DNA of 64,000 nt from assembly GCF_009712035.1 (NCBI RefSeq), contig NZ_VILB01000002.1, positions 93,551 to 157,550 of the forward strand, in the 5' to 3' direction. Below are positions 56,483-64,000 of the stretch, piece by piece; positions within the stretch are counted from its first letter, which is position 1, and each line of letters begins with the position of its first letter. Origin of the DNA: Anabaena sp. UHCC 0187. Its GTDB lineage: Bacteria; Cyanobacteriota; Cyanobacteriia; Cyanobacteriales; Nostocaceae. The position numbers were made by a program, and so were the translations under genes. The notes below the pieces were generated by a model. It did not search any database. It saw nothing but the letters and a program-made list of their open reading frames with translations, and was not told where the DNA came from.

Positions 56483-57982
56483 TTAATTAGACTTCAACGC
56501 AATTACGGTTTGTTCTGTAGTAGGAATTGCCGCTACCATTGCTGTAGTTGTGGTTTCACTCCAACGCACTAACCAAACTGGTTGTACTCCCAAAAAGATA
56601 ATTAAGGATGCCAAAATTAGCGCGGGTACTTTTTCATTCCATAATACTCTGGGATAGTAAGCCAGGTTATTTTGCAATTTACCAAAACAGGTGCGGTTAA
56701 GAAGAATGACAAAATAAACTGCGGTTAAACCAGATGCCACTACACATAAAATTGTGGAAATTGGGAAGCTGGAAAAACTGCCTTGAAAGGAAATAAATTC
56801 GGCAATGAACCCTGTTAAACCAGGAATACCAGCACTAGCCATACCACTTAAAACTAGTAAAGCACTAATTAATGGTAAACCGCGAATAGGACTCATTAAA
56901 CCATTCAATTTGTCTAATTCTCTTGTGCCAACTTTGGTTTCGATAACTCCGACTAAATGGAAGAGAATAGCGAGAATAATTCCATGACTAAACATTTGGG
57001 CAACTGCACCAACTAATGATAAAGGTGTAGCTGCTGCTGCGGCTAATAAAATATAGCCCATGTGTCCGATAGAACTATATGCTACCATGCGTTTGATGTC
57101 TGTTTGCGATATCGCTACAATTGCCCCATAAATCGCGCTAATTGCCCCCCAAATTGCCAAAGTTGGGGCGATAATATGCCAAGTTTGGGGAAACATTCCT
57201 AACCCAAACCGCAATAATCCATAAGTTCCCAGTTTTGCTAATATTCCCCCTAGCAAAATAGCGACAGGTGTGGAAGCTTCCACATAAGCATCTGGTAGCC
57301 AAGTATGGAAGGGAATTAAAGGAATTTTAATGCCAAAACCTAAAACTATTCCTGCTAATAATACTAATTGCATTCCCGCAGAAATGTTTTGTGTAGCCAC
57401 AGCATCAAAGGCAAAACTATGAGAACCTGTTAACCATACCATGCCTAAAAATGTGGCTAAAATTAAAGCCCCAGAAACGGCTGTATAAATCAGGAATTTC
57501 ATGCCCGCATACGCCCGTTTTTTTCCTCCCCAAATAGAAATTAGTAAATAAAAGGGAATTAATTCCAATTCATAAAACAGGAAGAACAAAAGTAAATTCT
57601 CTGAGAGAAACGCACCTGCAACTCCACCACTAACAAACAAAATCAGAGAATAGAATAAACGAGGACGTTCTGTATCTTTGCTGCTGCTATAAATAGCAAT
57701 CCAAGTGAGGAAGCTATTTAATATCAACATTAATATTGATAATCCATCGACCCCTAACTGATAACTTAAACCTAATGTTTCATTCCAAGGTAGATATTCT
57801 GTAAATTGCATCCCTGGATTGCTGATATCAAATTTTAACAAAATGACAAGATTCCACAGCAAAACTAAACCAGTAACGATTAAAGATGCGAACCGAGTCC
57901 GACTTGCGGGAACGTCTTTCGCTGGATAAAAACCGATGATTATAGCGGCTATAATTGGTAGCCAAATCAAAACACTCAACAT
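56483..57982 (-). CDS. ndhD3: NDH-1 subunit NdhD3
   Basis: The 499-residue protein has about fourteen hydrophobic helices and the antiporter-like NuoM/NdhD pattern: LFFLFYELELIPFYLLISIWGG, KLGTYGLLRFGLGMFP, SQTDIKRMVAYSSIGHMGYILL and GMASAGIPGLTGFIAEF. Clustering with ndhF3 and cupA identifies it as NdhD3 of the NDH-1MS complex rather than the respiratory NdhD1. It pumps protons in the thylakoid membrane coupled to CO2 hydration. It is 37 nt after the carbonic anhydrase gene. Confidence 0.94.
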   Translation of the reverse strand: MLSVLIWLPIIAAIIIGFYPAKDVPASRTRFASLIVTGLVLLWNLVILLKFDISNPGMQFTEYLPWNETLGLSYQLGVDGLSILMLILNSFLTWIAIYSSSKDTERPRLFYSLILFVSGGVAGAFLSENLLLFFLFYELELIPFYLLISIWGGKKRAYAGMKFLIYTAVSGALILATFLGMVWLTGSHSFAFDAVATQNISAGMQLVLLAGIVLGFGIKIPLIPFHTWLPDAYVEASTPVAILLGGILAKLGTYGLLRFGLGMFPQTWHIIAPTLAIWGAISAIYGAIVAISQTDIKRMVAYSSIGHMGYILLAAAAATPLSLVGAVAQMFSHGIILAILFHLVGVIETKVGTRELDKLNGLMSPIRGLPLISALLVLSGMASAGIPGLTGFIAEFISFQGSFSSFPISTILCVVASGLTAVYFVILLNRTCFGKLQNNLAYYPRVLWNEKVPALILASLIIFLGVQPVWLVRWSETTTTAMVAAIPTTEQTVIALKSN

Positions 57983-58019
57983 ATTTATTAATTGGTAATT
58001 GGTAATTGATTTAAATTAA

Positions 58020-58718
58020 TTAACTAACTAAACTGACTTTACCAGTATCTAAGTCATAATAACCACCAACTATTTTAAGTTTGTTTGTGGCGATTAATTC
58101 AGCTAGAACTGGTGATGCTTTCAATTTTTCAACTTGTAGCAAAATGTTAGCTTTACAGGCGTTTTCTAATCTATCCCCTGGTTGTCCCTGAGATTTTTCT
58201 ACAGCCGGCTTAATTGCCTCTAATAAGCTACCAATTTGCCCTGGTACTTGTGCGCCTTTAATTGTGGCATCTACAGCACCACATCTTTCATGACCCAAGA
58301 CCATAATCACTTTTGCCCCTAATACTAAACTGCCAAATTCTAGGCTACCAATTTCTTCTGGTGTAGCAATATTACCAGCAACACGACAAACAAATAAATC
58401 TCCTAAACCTTGATCAAAAATTATTTCTGCTGGGACTCTAGAATCGGCACAACCCAGGATAGAGGCAAAGGGTTCTTGTCCTTTAGCTACTTCCTTTAAG
58501 CGGATAGAACCTTGATTTTTATAGCGGTGCTTGTTATTGATAAATCTGTTATTGCCATCTATTAAAAATTGTAATGCTGCATCAGGAGTAATGTTATTTT
58601 GGGCTAAGGCTGGTTCAGGTATAGCTAGATAGGAAGCGAATCTTACTGCTACACCGACAGTAATTGCACCCGTACCTAATTGGAGTAAATTTCTACGAGA
58701 AAGATGTTTGTTGATCAT
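58020..58718 (-). CDS. Tat-exported beta-carbonic anhydrase inside the NDH-1MS operon
   Basis: The 232-residue protein has a twin-arginine signal (SRRNLLQLGTGAITVGVAV, about 7-25, with a likely cleavage near PALAQ, 36-40). The beta-CA fold that follows contains zinc ligands Cys90, His143 and Cys146 and the Asp92-Arg94 pair (ILGCADSRVPAE; LGHERCGAVDA). It interconverts CO2 and bicarbonate. Export would place it in the thylakoid lumen or periplasm. It lies between ndhF3 (73 nt) and ndhD3 (37 nt) on the same strand, so it is part of the CO2-uptake operon. It resembles the thylakoid-associated EcaB type known to affect CO2 uptake; I do not assign that symbol. Confidence 0.92.
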   Translation of the reverse strand: MINKHLSRRNLLQLGTGAITVGVAVRFASYLAIPEPALAQNNITPDAALQFLIDGNNRFINNKHRYKNQGSIRLKEVAKGQEPFASILGCADSRVPAEIIFDQGLGDLFVCRVAGNIATPEEIGSLEFGSLVLGAKVIMVLGHERCGAVDATIKGAQVPGQIGSLLEAIKPAVEKSQGQPGDRLENACKANILLQVEKLKASPVLAELIATNKLKIVGGYYDLDTGKVSLVS

Positions 58719-58791
58719 TAGATGATCCTGAACATGATTTGGATGGTAATCATAATTTTAGATTATCATCAGCAATCCAAATCATATATAT

Positions 58792-60651
58792 TCAGAAAAT
58801 TAAATCCATGAACTGAATTCCCCAGAAAGGCCATGTTACCCAAGCACCTAAAAAACCGACTCCTAATAGAACTGTTAAGGCATAAAATTGAGTTTGTCCA
58901 TTGTTACTATATTTCAAGCCTTCACCACCCAATAGAGAGAATAAACCCACAGAATTGACAATGCCATCTATTACAAATCTGTCCAGCATATCGGCAAATT
59001 TGGAAAGTTGGGCAACACCGAAAATAATGGTAATTTTGTAAAGTTTAGGGGTGTAGAAGTCGTAAGCAAATAAATCTTGTAAACCTTGCCAGGGTAAACG
59101 AATTGGTTTGGTAATATTACCTAAGTAGATGATGCTGCTAATACTACAACCGAAAATACTTGACCAAATTAATAGCAGTGCAACATCTTTATTTAATGTT
59201 GCCCAGTCGGGAAGTAATGATAAACTTTGCAACACTAAAGGCAGGTGTAAAACAAAGCCAGATAAAATCATCATTGGCAAAACCATTAACCAAATAGCTT
59301 CAGGAGAACGTTCAGTCATTTGTTTGGGTTTACCACCAAAGATTAAACCAAATTCTCTAGTTAAGCTAAATGTAGTTAAGGCATTAACAACAATAACTAT
59401 TCCGACTAAAGTTGGATGTGTTTCCCATAAACCATCAGCTAGTTTGAATAATGCCCAAAAACTACCTAAAGGGGGAAAACCAATTAAACCCAATGTCCCC
59501 ACAATAAATGCTAAACCGGACATGGGACGACGTGACCACAATCCACCGAGTTGGGTAACATCTTGGGTAACACTGTTCCAAACAATTCCCCCCGTACTCA
59601 TGACTAACAATGCAGAGGAAAGGGCATGAGTGAGGACTAATAATAATGCGGCTTCGTTCTGTTGTGTGCCTACAGCAATAAATACCAAGCCCATGTAAAC
59701 ACTGACAGAATAGGATAAACAGCGTTTAATGTCAATTTGAGCGATGGCAATTAATGCCCCACCAATAGCTGTCACTGCCCCAATGGCCACTATTGCCGAA
59801 GATGCCACAGGGGATAAACTAAACACAGGTTGCAATTTAATCAACACCCATGCGCCACTGGCAACTACCACGGAACTCCGCAAAATTGTACTGGGAACAG
59901 GCCCCTCCATTGCCTCATCTAACCACAAATGTAAGGGAAATTGAGCGCATTTACCCATTGGACCGGCAATTAACCCGAAACATACTAAAGTAATAATTGT
60001 GGGGTCAACATTGGCAGTAGCCGCCCATTCAGTTAACTCTGTATAATTCCAAGTTCCTGAAAGTGTCCAAAGTCCCAAGACACCCATTAATAAAAACAAG
60101 TCTCCCACCCGTTTTGTTAAAAAAGCATCTCGCGCCCCAGTCACTACCAAGGGCTGACTAAACCACAAACCGACTAATAAGTAAGTTCCCAAAGTAAGGA
60201 TTTCGAGAATTACATAACTGAAGAACAAATCATTACACAAAACTAAAGCACAAAGACCAGCTTCAAATAATCCCAATAAGGAAAAGAAGCGTCCCCAACC
60301 CCAGTCCATTTCCATATAACCAATAGCATATATCTGCGCCAGTAAATTCAAGCCGCTAATAATAATTAACGCCCCTACAGTGACGGCAGAAATTTCTAAA
60401 TTAATAGTGAGGTTTAAACCTGCTGTGGATAGCCAAGGAATAAATACTTCTTGGGCTGGATGATTCCAAATAGCCAAGAAAGCAAAGACAGCATGAAAAA
60501 ACGAGAACAAGGTCATGATCACGTTGACATATCCCGCTGGTCGAGGCCCGGTTTTGCGAATGATTCCCGGCGACCAAGGTATGGCTAAAAGCCCACCAAT
60601 TAAAGCATAAACAGGAATCAGCCAAACAGTGTCTAGTAAATACTGAGCCAT
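58792..60651 (-). CDS. ndhF3: NDH-1 subunit NdhF3
   Basis: The 619-residue protein has about sixteen hydrophobic segments and the NuoL/NdhF antiporter pattern: RFFSLLGLFEAGLCALVLCNDLFFSYVILEILTLGTYLLVGLW, RVGDLFLLMGVLG, KCAQFPLHLWLDEAMEGPVPSTILRSSVVVASGAWVLIKLQP and AQIDIKRCLSYSVSVYMGLVFIAVG. Together with NdhD3 and CupA it forms the low-CO2-inducible NDH-1MS complex in the thylakoid. It is the first gene of the operon; a palindrome 214 nt upstream may be a LysR-type regulator site. Confidence 0.95.
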   Translation of the reverse strand: MAQYLLDTVWLIPVYALIGGLLAIPWSPGIIRKTGPRPAGYVNVIMTLFSFFHAVFAFLAIWNHPAQEVFIPWLSTAGLNLTINLEISAVTVGALIIISGLNLLAQIYAIGYMEMDWGWGRFFSLLGLFEAGLCALVLCNDLFFSYVILEILTLGTYLLVGLWFSQPLVVTGARDAFLTKRVGDLFLLMGVLGLWTLSGTWNYTELTEWAATANVDPTIITLVCFGLIAGPMGKCAQFPLHLWLDEAMEGPVPSTILRSSVVVASGAWVLIKLQPVFSLSPVASSAIVAIGAVTAIGGALIAIAQIDIKRCLSYSVSVYMGLVFIAVGTQQNEAALLLVLTHALSSALLVMSTGGIVWNSVTQDVTQLGGLWSRRPMSGLAFIVGTLGLIGFPPLGSFWALFKLADGLWETHPTLVGIVIVVNALTTFSLTREFGLIFGGKPKQMTERSPEAIWLMVLPMMILSGFVLHLPLVLQSLSLLPDWATLNKDVALLLIWSSIFGCSISSIIYLGNITKPIRLPWQGLQDLFAYDFYTPKLYKITIIFGVAQLSKFADMLDRFVIDGIVNSVGLFSLLGGEGLKYSNNGQTQFYALTVLLGVGFLGAWVTWPFWGIQFMDLIF

Positions 60652-60864
60652 TCAATTACCTCTATAGTTTGCAGCAAAAATTAAAGAAAACACACTAAAT
60701 AGCGTTGATCCCTGTCAACTTAGTGATGACAGACAATGAAAATTTATCTTTATTTAATATTGTTAGTAATAGCTTACCTTTATCTGTGCCAAAAAGGAAT
60801 TATTTAATTAGATAAATTCACGATATTTTCTGTAAAGAATTCTTATATTTCCATCAATTGAATT

Positions 60865-60884
60865 ATCAAATAATAACTATTGAT
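60865..60884. promoter_or_regulatory. Possible LysR-type regulator site upstream of ndhF3
   Basis: ATCAA (60865-60869) and TTGAT (60880-60884) form a dyad separated by 10 nt, and another ATCAA lies just upstream (60853-60857). NdhF3 operons are known to be controlled by the LysR-type repressor NdhR (CcmR). The rest of 60652-60944 shows no other feature. Confidence 0.4.
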
Positions 60885-60944
60885 TTAAGTCTATGGATTG
60901 TCCTTTTATCATAGATAGGGGCAGAATCGCCTACCCCATCTGTT

Positions 60945-61139
60945 TCACACTTTAGTAATTATGTCAAGTTGCAAATTGGGTAAATTACTTGAGGCAATGA
61001 TTACTACTGGGCTGAGTTCGCTAATGGGTGCTGGCTTCATATCCCGATAATCAATAATTTGGACAACAATTAGGTAAGCAATGGCTAGAAGTATAGAAAT
61101 TGCCCCTGTAATAATTGCAACTATCTGGGAACGGTTCAT
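60945..61139 (-). CDS. Small single-helix membrane protein
   Basis: The start ATG at 61139 follows CAGGAA. The 64-residue product begins MNRSQIVAIITGAISILLAIAYLIVVQIIDYRD, one strong helix (about 6-29), then a short polar tail with MKPAPISELSPV. It looks like a conserved small cyanobacterial membrane protein of unknown function. A longer frame from 61154 is possible but adds only five residues. It is divergent from the flavoprotein gene, and its stop is 293 nt upstream of the ndhF3 start on the same strand. Confidence 0.75.
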   Translation of the reverse strand: MNRSQIVAIITGAISILLAIAYLIVVQIIDYRDMKPAPISELSPVVIIASSNLPNLQLDIITKV

Positions 61140-61261
61140 AAGTATTTCCTGCAAATTAAGTTATTTTCAGCTTTCTATATCCACATTGCCATAAACTACA
61201 AACAGGTTTATGTATCTAGCAAAGATAGTATCAATATAGAACTTTGCTGGAATTCAATGTT

Positions 61262-62803
61262 ATGTCCCTAACCGAAGAAATTCTTTCTCAACTACCTGGT
61301 GATGTTTTAAGCGGCTTGCGTCACACTGACAATATATTAACATCCTTACGAAGTGGTAACACACCCATACCCAAGGTAGTTACAGAAAATTCCGAAAATT
61401 TAAACTCTGTAGAATTTGATGTCATTATCTGCGGTGGAACTTTGGGAATTTTAATCGCTGCGGCTTTAGCTGTGCGGGGTGTGCGGGTAGCATTGCTAGA
61501 AAGGGGAATTTTGCGCGGAAGAGAACAGGAATGGAATATTTCCCGCAAAGAGTTAGCAGTGTTTCGAGAATTGGAATTACTGACAGAAGCGGAATTAGCA
61601 CAAACTATTGTTACTGAATATAATCCCGCAAGAGTCAGCTTTCAAGGAGGTACGGAAGTTTGGGTAGAAGATGTTTTGAATATTGGCGTTAATCCTATTT
61701 ATTTACTGGAAACCTTAAAAACTCGCTTTCTCAATGCTGGAGGAAAGTTATTTGAAAATACACCATTTAGCGATACAGTAGTTCACCCAAATGGAGTCAT
61801 AGTCAATAACCAATTTACCGCAAAATTGTTATTGGATGCCATGGGAAATCTTTCCCCAATTAGCCAACAAGCGCGTCAAGGAAAAAAACCAGATGCACTT
61901 TGTTTAGTTGTGGGAAGTTGTGCGAAAGGATTTCCGGAAAATAACTCAGGGGACTTGTTGTTATCTTTCACGGCTTTGGAAAATCAATGTCAATATTTTT
62001 GGGAGGCTTTTCCAGCCAAAGATGGAAGAACTACATATTTATTTACCTATATGGATGCAGATCCACAACGGTTGAGTTTAGAAACTTTATTTGATGAATA
62101 TTTACGCCTGTTACCAGAATATCAAGGTGTGGAGATTAATCATTTAAATTTTCAACGGGCATTATTTGGGTTCTTTCCTAGCTATCGTCAAAGTCCTCTC
62201 CAAACCCCTTGGAATCGTATTCTTCCAGTGGGAGATAGTAGCGGTAATCAATCACCTTTAAGCTTTGGTGGTTTTGGGGCTATGGTGCGTCATTTACACA
62301 GGTTAACTTTAGGAATTGAAGAAGCATTAAAAACTGATCAGTTATCTGTTCAATCCTTGGCAATTCTTCAACCTTATCAACCTAGTTTAAGTGTAACCTG
62401 GTTATTTCAAAAAGCCATGAGTGTCGGTGTAAATCAGAAAATTGATCCGAATCAAATTAATGCTTTACTCTCCGCTGTATTTGCCCAAATGCAGCAGTTA
62501 GGAACACCTGTATTAAAACCTTTTTTGCAAGATATCGTCCAGTTTGGGGCGTTGACGCAAACTTTATTGAAAACTGGTTTATCTCATCCTTTCTTAGTTG
62601 CAAAAATTATTCCTCAAGTTGGTTTATTGAGTTTGTTAGATTGGATGTTACATTATGTAAATTTAATTGTGTATAGTAGCTTGTTTTCTCTAAGTGCCAT
62701 GTTAGAACTATTAGTTAATAATTTACCAGCGGAAAAACAATATTATTGGCATCGGTTAATAGATAAATGGCGGTTTGGTTCTGGCAATGATTATCATGAA
62801 TAA
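61262..62803 (+). CDS. FAD-dependent oxidoreductase (lycopene cyclase/geranylgeranyl reductase-like)
   Basis: The ATG at 61262 (MSLTEEILSQL) is preferred over a TTG at 61244. The 513-residue protein has the FAD-binding Rossmann segment FDVIICGGTLGILIAAALAVRGVRVALLERG (about 54-84). The later LPVGDSSGNQSPLSFGGFGAMVRHL (about 322-346) contains the GD(A/S) motif typical of flavoprotein hydroxylases and reductases of this class. The C-terminal helical segment may contact membrane. The substrate is unknown. Two membrane-protein genes follow at 14 nt and then 1 nt, so the three are probably one operon. Confidence 0.8.
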   Translation: MSLTEEILSQLPGDVLSGLRHTDNILTSLRSGNTPIPKVVTENSENLNSVEFDVIICGGTLGILIAAALAVRGVRVALLERGILRGREQEWNISRKELAVFRELELLTEAELAQTIVTEYNPARVSFQGGTEVWVEDVLNIGVNPIYLLETLKTRFLNAGGKLFENTPFSDTVVHPNGVIVNNQFTAKLLLDAMGNLSPISQQARQGKKPDALCLVVGSCAKGFPENNSGDLLLSFTALENQCQYFWEAFPAKDGRTTYLFTYMDADPQRLSLETLFDEYLRLLPEYQGVEINHLNFQRALFGFFPSYRQSPLQTPWNRILPVGDSSGNQSPLSFGGFGAMVRHLHRLTLGIEEALKTDQLSVQSLAILQPYQPSLSVTWLFQKAMSVGVNQKIDPNQINALLSAVFAQMQQLGTPVLKPFLQDIVQFGALTQTLLKTGLSHPFLVAKIIPQVGLLSLLDWMLHYVNLIVYSSLFSLSAMLELLVNNLPAEKQYYWHRLIDKWRFGSGNDYHE

Positions 62804-62817
62804 TATTTGAGGATAAG

Positions 62818-63522
62818 ATGATCGAACGCAATTCTATCAGGGTAAAATACTTTGCAGTGTTAATTGGTTTACTGCGAGAACGTCAAGGATTTTTAGAAGA
62901 AATTCGCCAAGGAATAAGATTACCTAGTAAAATTATTTCTTTATTGGTTTGTAGTTCTTTATTTTTGGCAATGTATGGCGGAATTATCGGTGCATATCAT
63001 AGTTGGATGCAAGCTTTATCTTCTGCTGTCAAACTACCAGCACTTTACCTAATTACGTTGCTAATTTGTTTACCAACATTGTTTTTTGCTAATATTATTT
63101 TTGGTTCAAAACGGACTTTTGCCCAATATTTTGCCTTGGTACTAACTGCGGTTTCTGTTACTAGCGTACTTTTATTTAGTTTTGCCCCAATCACTCTGTT
63201 TTTTTTAATTACAACAAATAATTACCAATTTCTAATTTTGTTAAATGTGATTATCTTTTCTTTAACTGGATTTATTGGCATTTCTTCTTTATATAATGCC
63301 ACCACCGTAGTTTTAGAACAAGATGATGAAAGTAGTAAAACCCGCAAAAAGATTATTCAATCATGGTTATTACTTTATGCTTTCGTAGGTAGCCAATTGG
63401 GGTGGACTCTGCGACCTTTTTTCGGAACACCAGATTCTGTTTTTCAACTATTTAGAGAAAGAGAAGGAAACTTTTATTTAAGTGTAATGCAATCCCTAGG
63501 TTATTTATTAGGAATTCGTTGA
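62818..63522 (+). CDS. Membrane protein, first of two tandem paralogues
   Basis: I do not recognise a function for this 234-residue protein. An amphipathic N-terminal region (RERQGFLEEIRQGIRL) precedes about six hydrophobic helices starting near residue 40 (IISLLVCSSLFLAMYGGII). LLRERQGFLEEIRQGIRLPSKI, ALSSAVKLPALYL and ALVLTAVSVTSVLLFSFAPITLFF recur nearly unchanged in the next gene. It starts 14 nt after the flavoprotein gene and is followed after one base by its paralogue, so it is probably one component of a membrane complex. Confidence 0.7.
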   Translation: MIERNSIRVKYFAVLIGLLRERQGFLEEIRQGIRLPSKIISLLVCSSLFLAMYGGIIGAYHSWMQALSSAVKLPALYLITLLICLPTLFFANIIFGSKRTFAQYFALVLTAVSVTSVLLFSFAPITLFFLITTNNYQFLILLNVIIFSLTGFIGISSLYNATTVVLEQDDESSKTRKKIIQSWLLLYAFVGSQLGWTLRPFFGTPDSVFQLFREREGNFYLSVMQSLGYLLGIR

Positions 63523-63523
63523 T

Positions 63524-64000
63524 ATGTTAGAAAAACAAACTGAGGTTAAAAAACACTTTGGGGTTTTATTAAGTTTACTACGTGACCGCCAAAATTTTCT
63601 AGAAGAAATTCGCCAAGAAATTAGATTACAAAGTAAAATCAGTTCTCTGTTTGTTACCAGTTCTATCTTTTTCGCAATTTATGGCGTAATTATCGGTGCT
63701 TCCCACAGTTTCGGACAAGCATTATCCAGTGCGATTAAACTCCCAGCATTTTATTTATTAACGCTAATAATATGCTTTCCGACATTATTCTTTTTTAATG
63801 TTTTATTTGGTTCTCGTAGCAGCTTTAAACAGCATTTTGTTGTTTTACTTACCGCAGTATCAGTAATTAGTGTTTTATTATTTAGTCTCGCACCAGTAAC
63901 GCTATTTTTCATGATTACCGCCCCCGATTCTTACCAATTCTTTAAGCTGTTGAATGTCTTAATTTTTGGAATTACTGGAACTTTTGGCGTTAAGTTTCTC
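63524..64000 (+). CDS. Membrane protein, second tandem paralogue (3' end cut by window edge)
   Basis: The ATG at 63524 is one base after the previous stop. The 159 visible residues align along their whole length with the preceding protein (e.g. LLRDRQNFLEEIRQEIRLQSKI, YGVIIGASHSFGQALSSAIKLPAFYLLTL, LLTAVSVISVLLFSLAPVTLFF). The close similarity shows a tandem gene duplication. The frame is open to the window end. The function is unknown. Confidence 0.75.
   Translation, partial: MLEKQTEVKKHFGVLLSLLRDRQNFLEEIRQEIRLQSKISSLFVTSSIFFAIYGVIIGASHSFGQALSSAIKLPAFYLLTLIICFPTLFFFNVLFGSRSSFKQHFVVLLTAVSVISVLLFSLAPVTLFFMITAPDSYQFFKLLNVLIFGITGTFGVKFL

Overview
The window is a chromosomal segment of a cyanobacterium, most likely a filamentous member of the Nostocales with an AT-rich genome (a Dolichospermum/Anabaena-like organism would fit; this placement is an inference). 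Direct support comes from photosystem I genes (psaK, psaC), the NDH-1MS CO2-uptake operon (ndhF3, a beta-carbonic anhydrase, ndhD3, cupA), the sensor kinase nblS, ycf23, a PcxA/CemA-family gene, a nirA-nrtP-narB nitrate operon, at least 13 copies of the cyanobacterial HIP1 octamer GCGATCGC, and a heptanucleotide STRR-type array of the kind known from heterocystous cyanobacteria. No tRNA, rRNA, CRISPR array, transposase or prophage was seen.

Layout. 1-8.3 kb: the 5' end of a WD40 gene, a COG0523 (CobW-type) GTPase, an alpha/beta hydrolase-fold protein without a nucleophile serine, sufE, psaK, an FHA-kinase gene overlapping a ureidoglycolate lyase-like gene by ATGA, a Nudix hydrolase and the cytochrome c maturation pair ccdA-ccs1. 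8.3-16.9 kb: hisG, an OmpR-type regulator followed by a very large hybrid histidine kinase, a YjbQ protein, a GT-B glycosyltransferase and a class V aminotransferase. 16.9-21.1 kb: three parts of a peptide/nickel-type ABC importer in a rearranged arrangement surrounded by repeats. 21-32 kb: thioredoxin-like protein, aroA, cell-wall amidase, FetB-like permease, DegT-type aminotransferase, ycf23, a Pcx-family gene, a secreted MltA-like protein, and a molybdopterin oxidoreductase with a cytochrome b partner. 32-37 kb: nblS, an FHA-PrsW fusion and a PsiE-family protein. 37-43 kb: nitrate assimilation, transcribed leftward from a promoter with a textbook NtcA layout. 43-54 kb: a hypothetical exported protein, a 1.1-kb gene-free region, fmt, a DUF6464-type protein, psaC, glmS and a 1277-residue polytopic membrane protein. 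54-61 kb: a sugar-nucleotide epimerase and the NDH-1MS operon. 61-64 kb: a flavoprotein followed by two tandem paralogous membrane proteins, the last cut by the window edge.

How the parts relate. NblS is known to act with RpaB on HLR1 elements, and a perfect HLR1 lies upstream of psaC here. The carbonic anhydrase inside the NDH-1MS operon carries a twin-arginine signal, suggesting a lumenal or periplasmic enzyme working next to the CO2-hydrating NDH-1 complex. Gaps between genes hold at least five families of short palindromic or dispersed repeats; some appear to have altered gene ends (a 106-bp tandem duplication includes the last codons of an ABC permease gene, and a class V aminotransferase reading frame ends inside a repeat). 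The most distinctive coding change is an exact 15-bp in-frame duplication at the phospho-acceptor site of the first receiver domain of the large hybrid kinase. I did not find a clearly new multi-gene defence or mobile system. The strongest leads are the carbonic-anhydrase-containing CO2-uptake operon, the duplicated receiver site and the unusual fusions.
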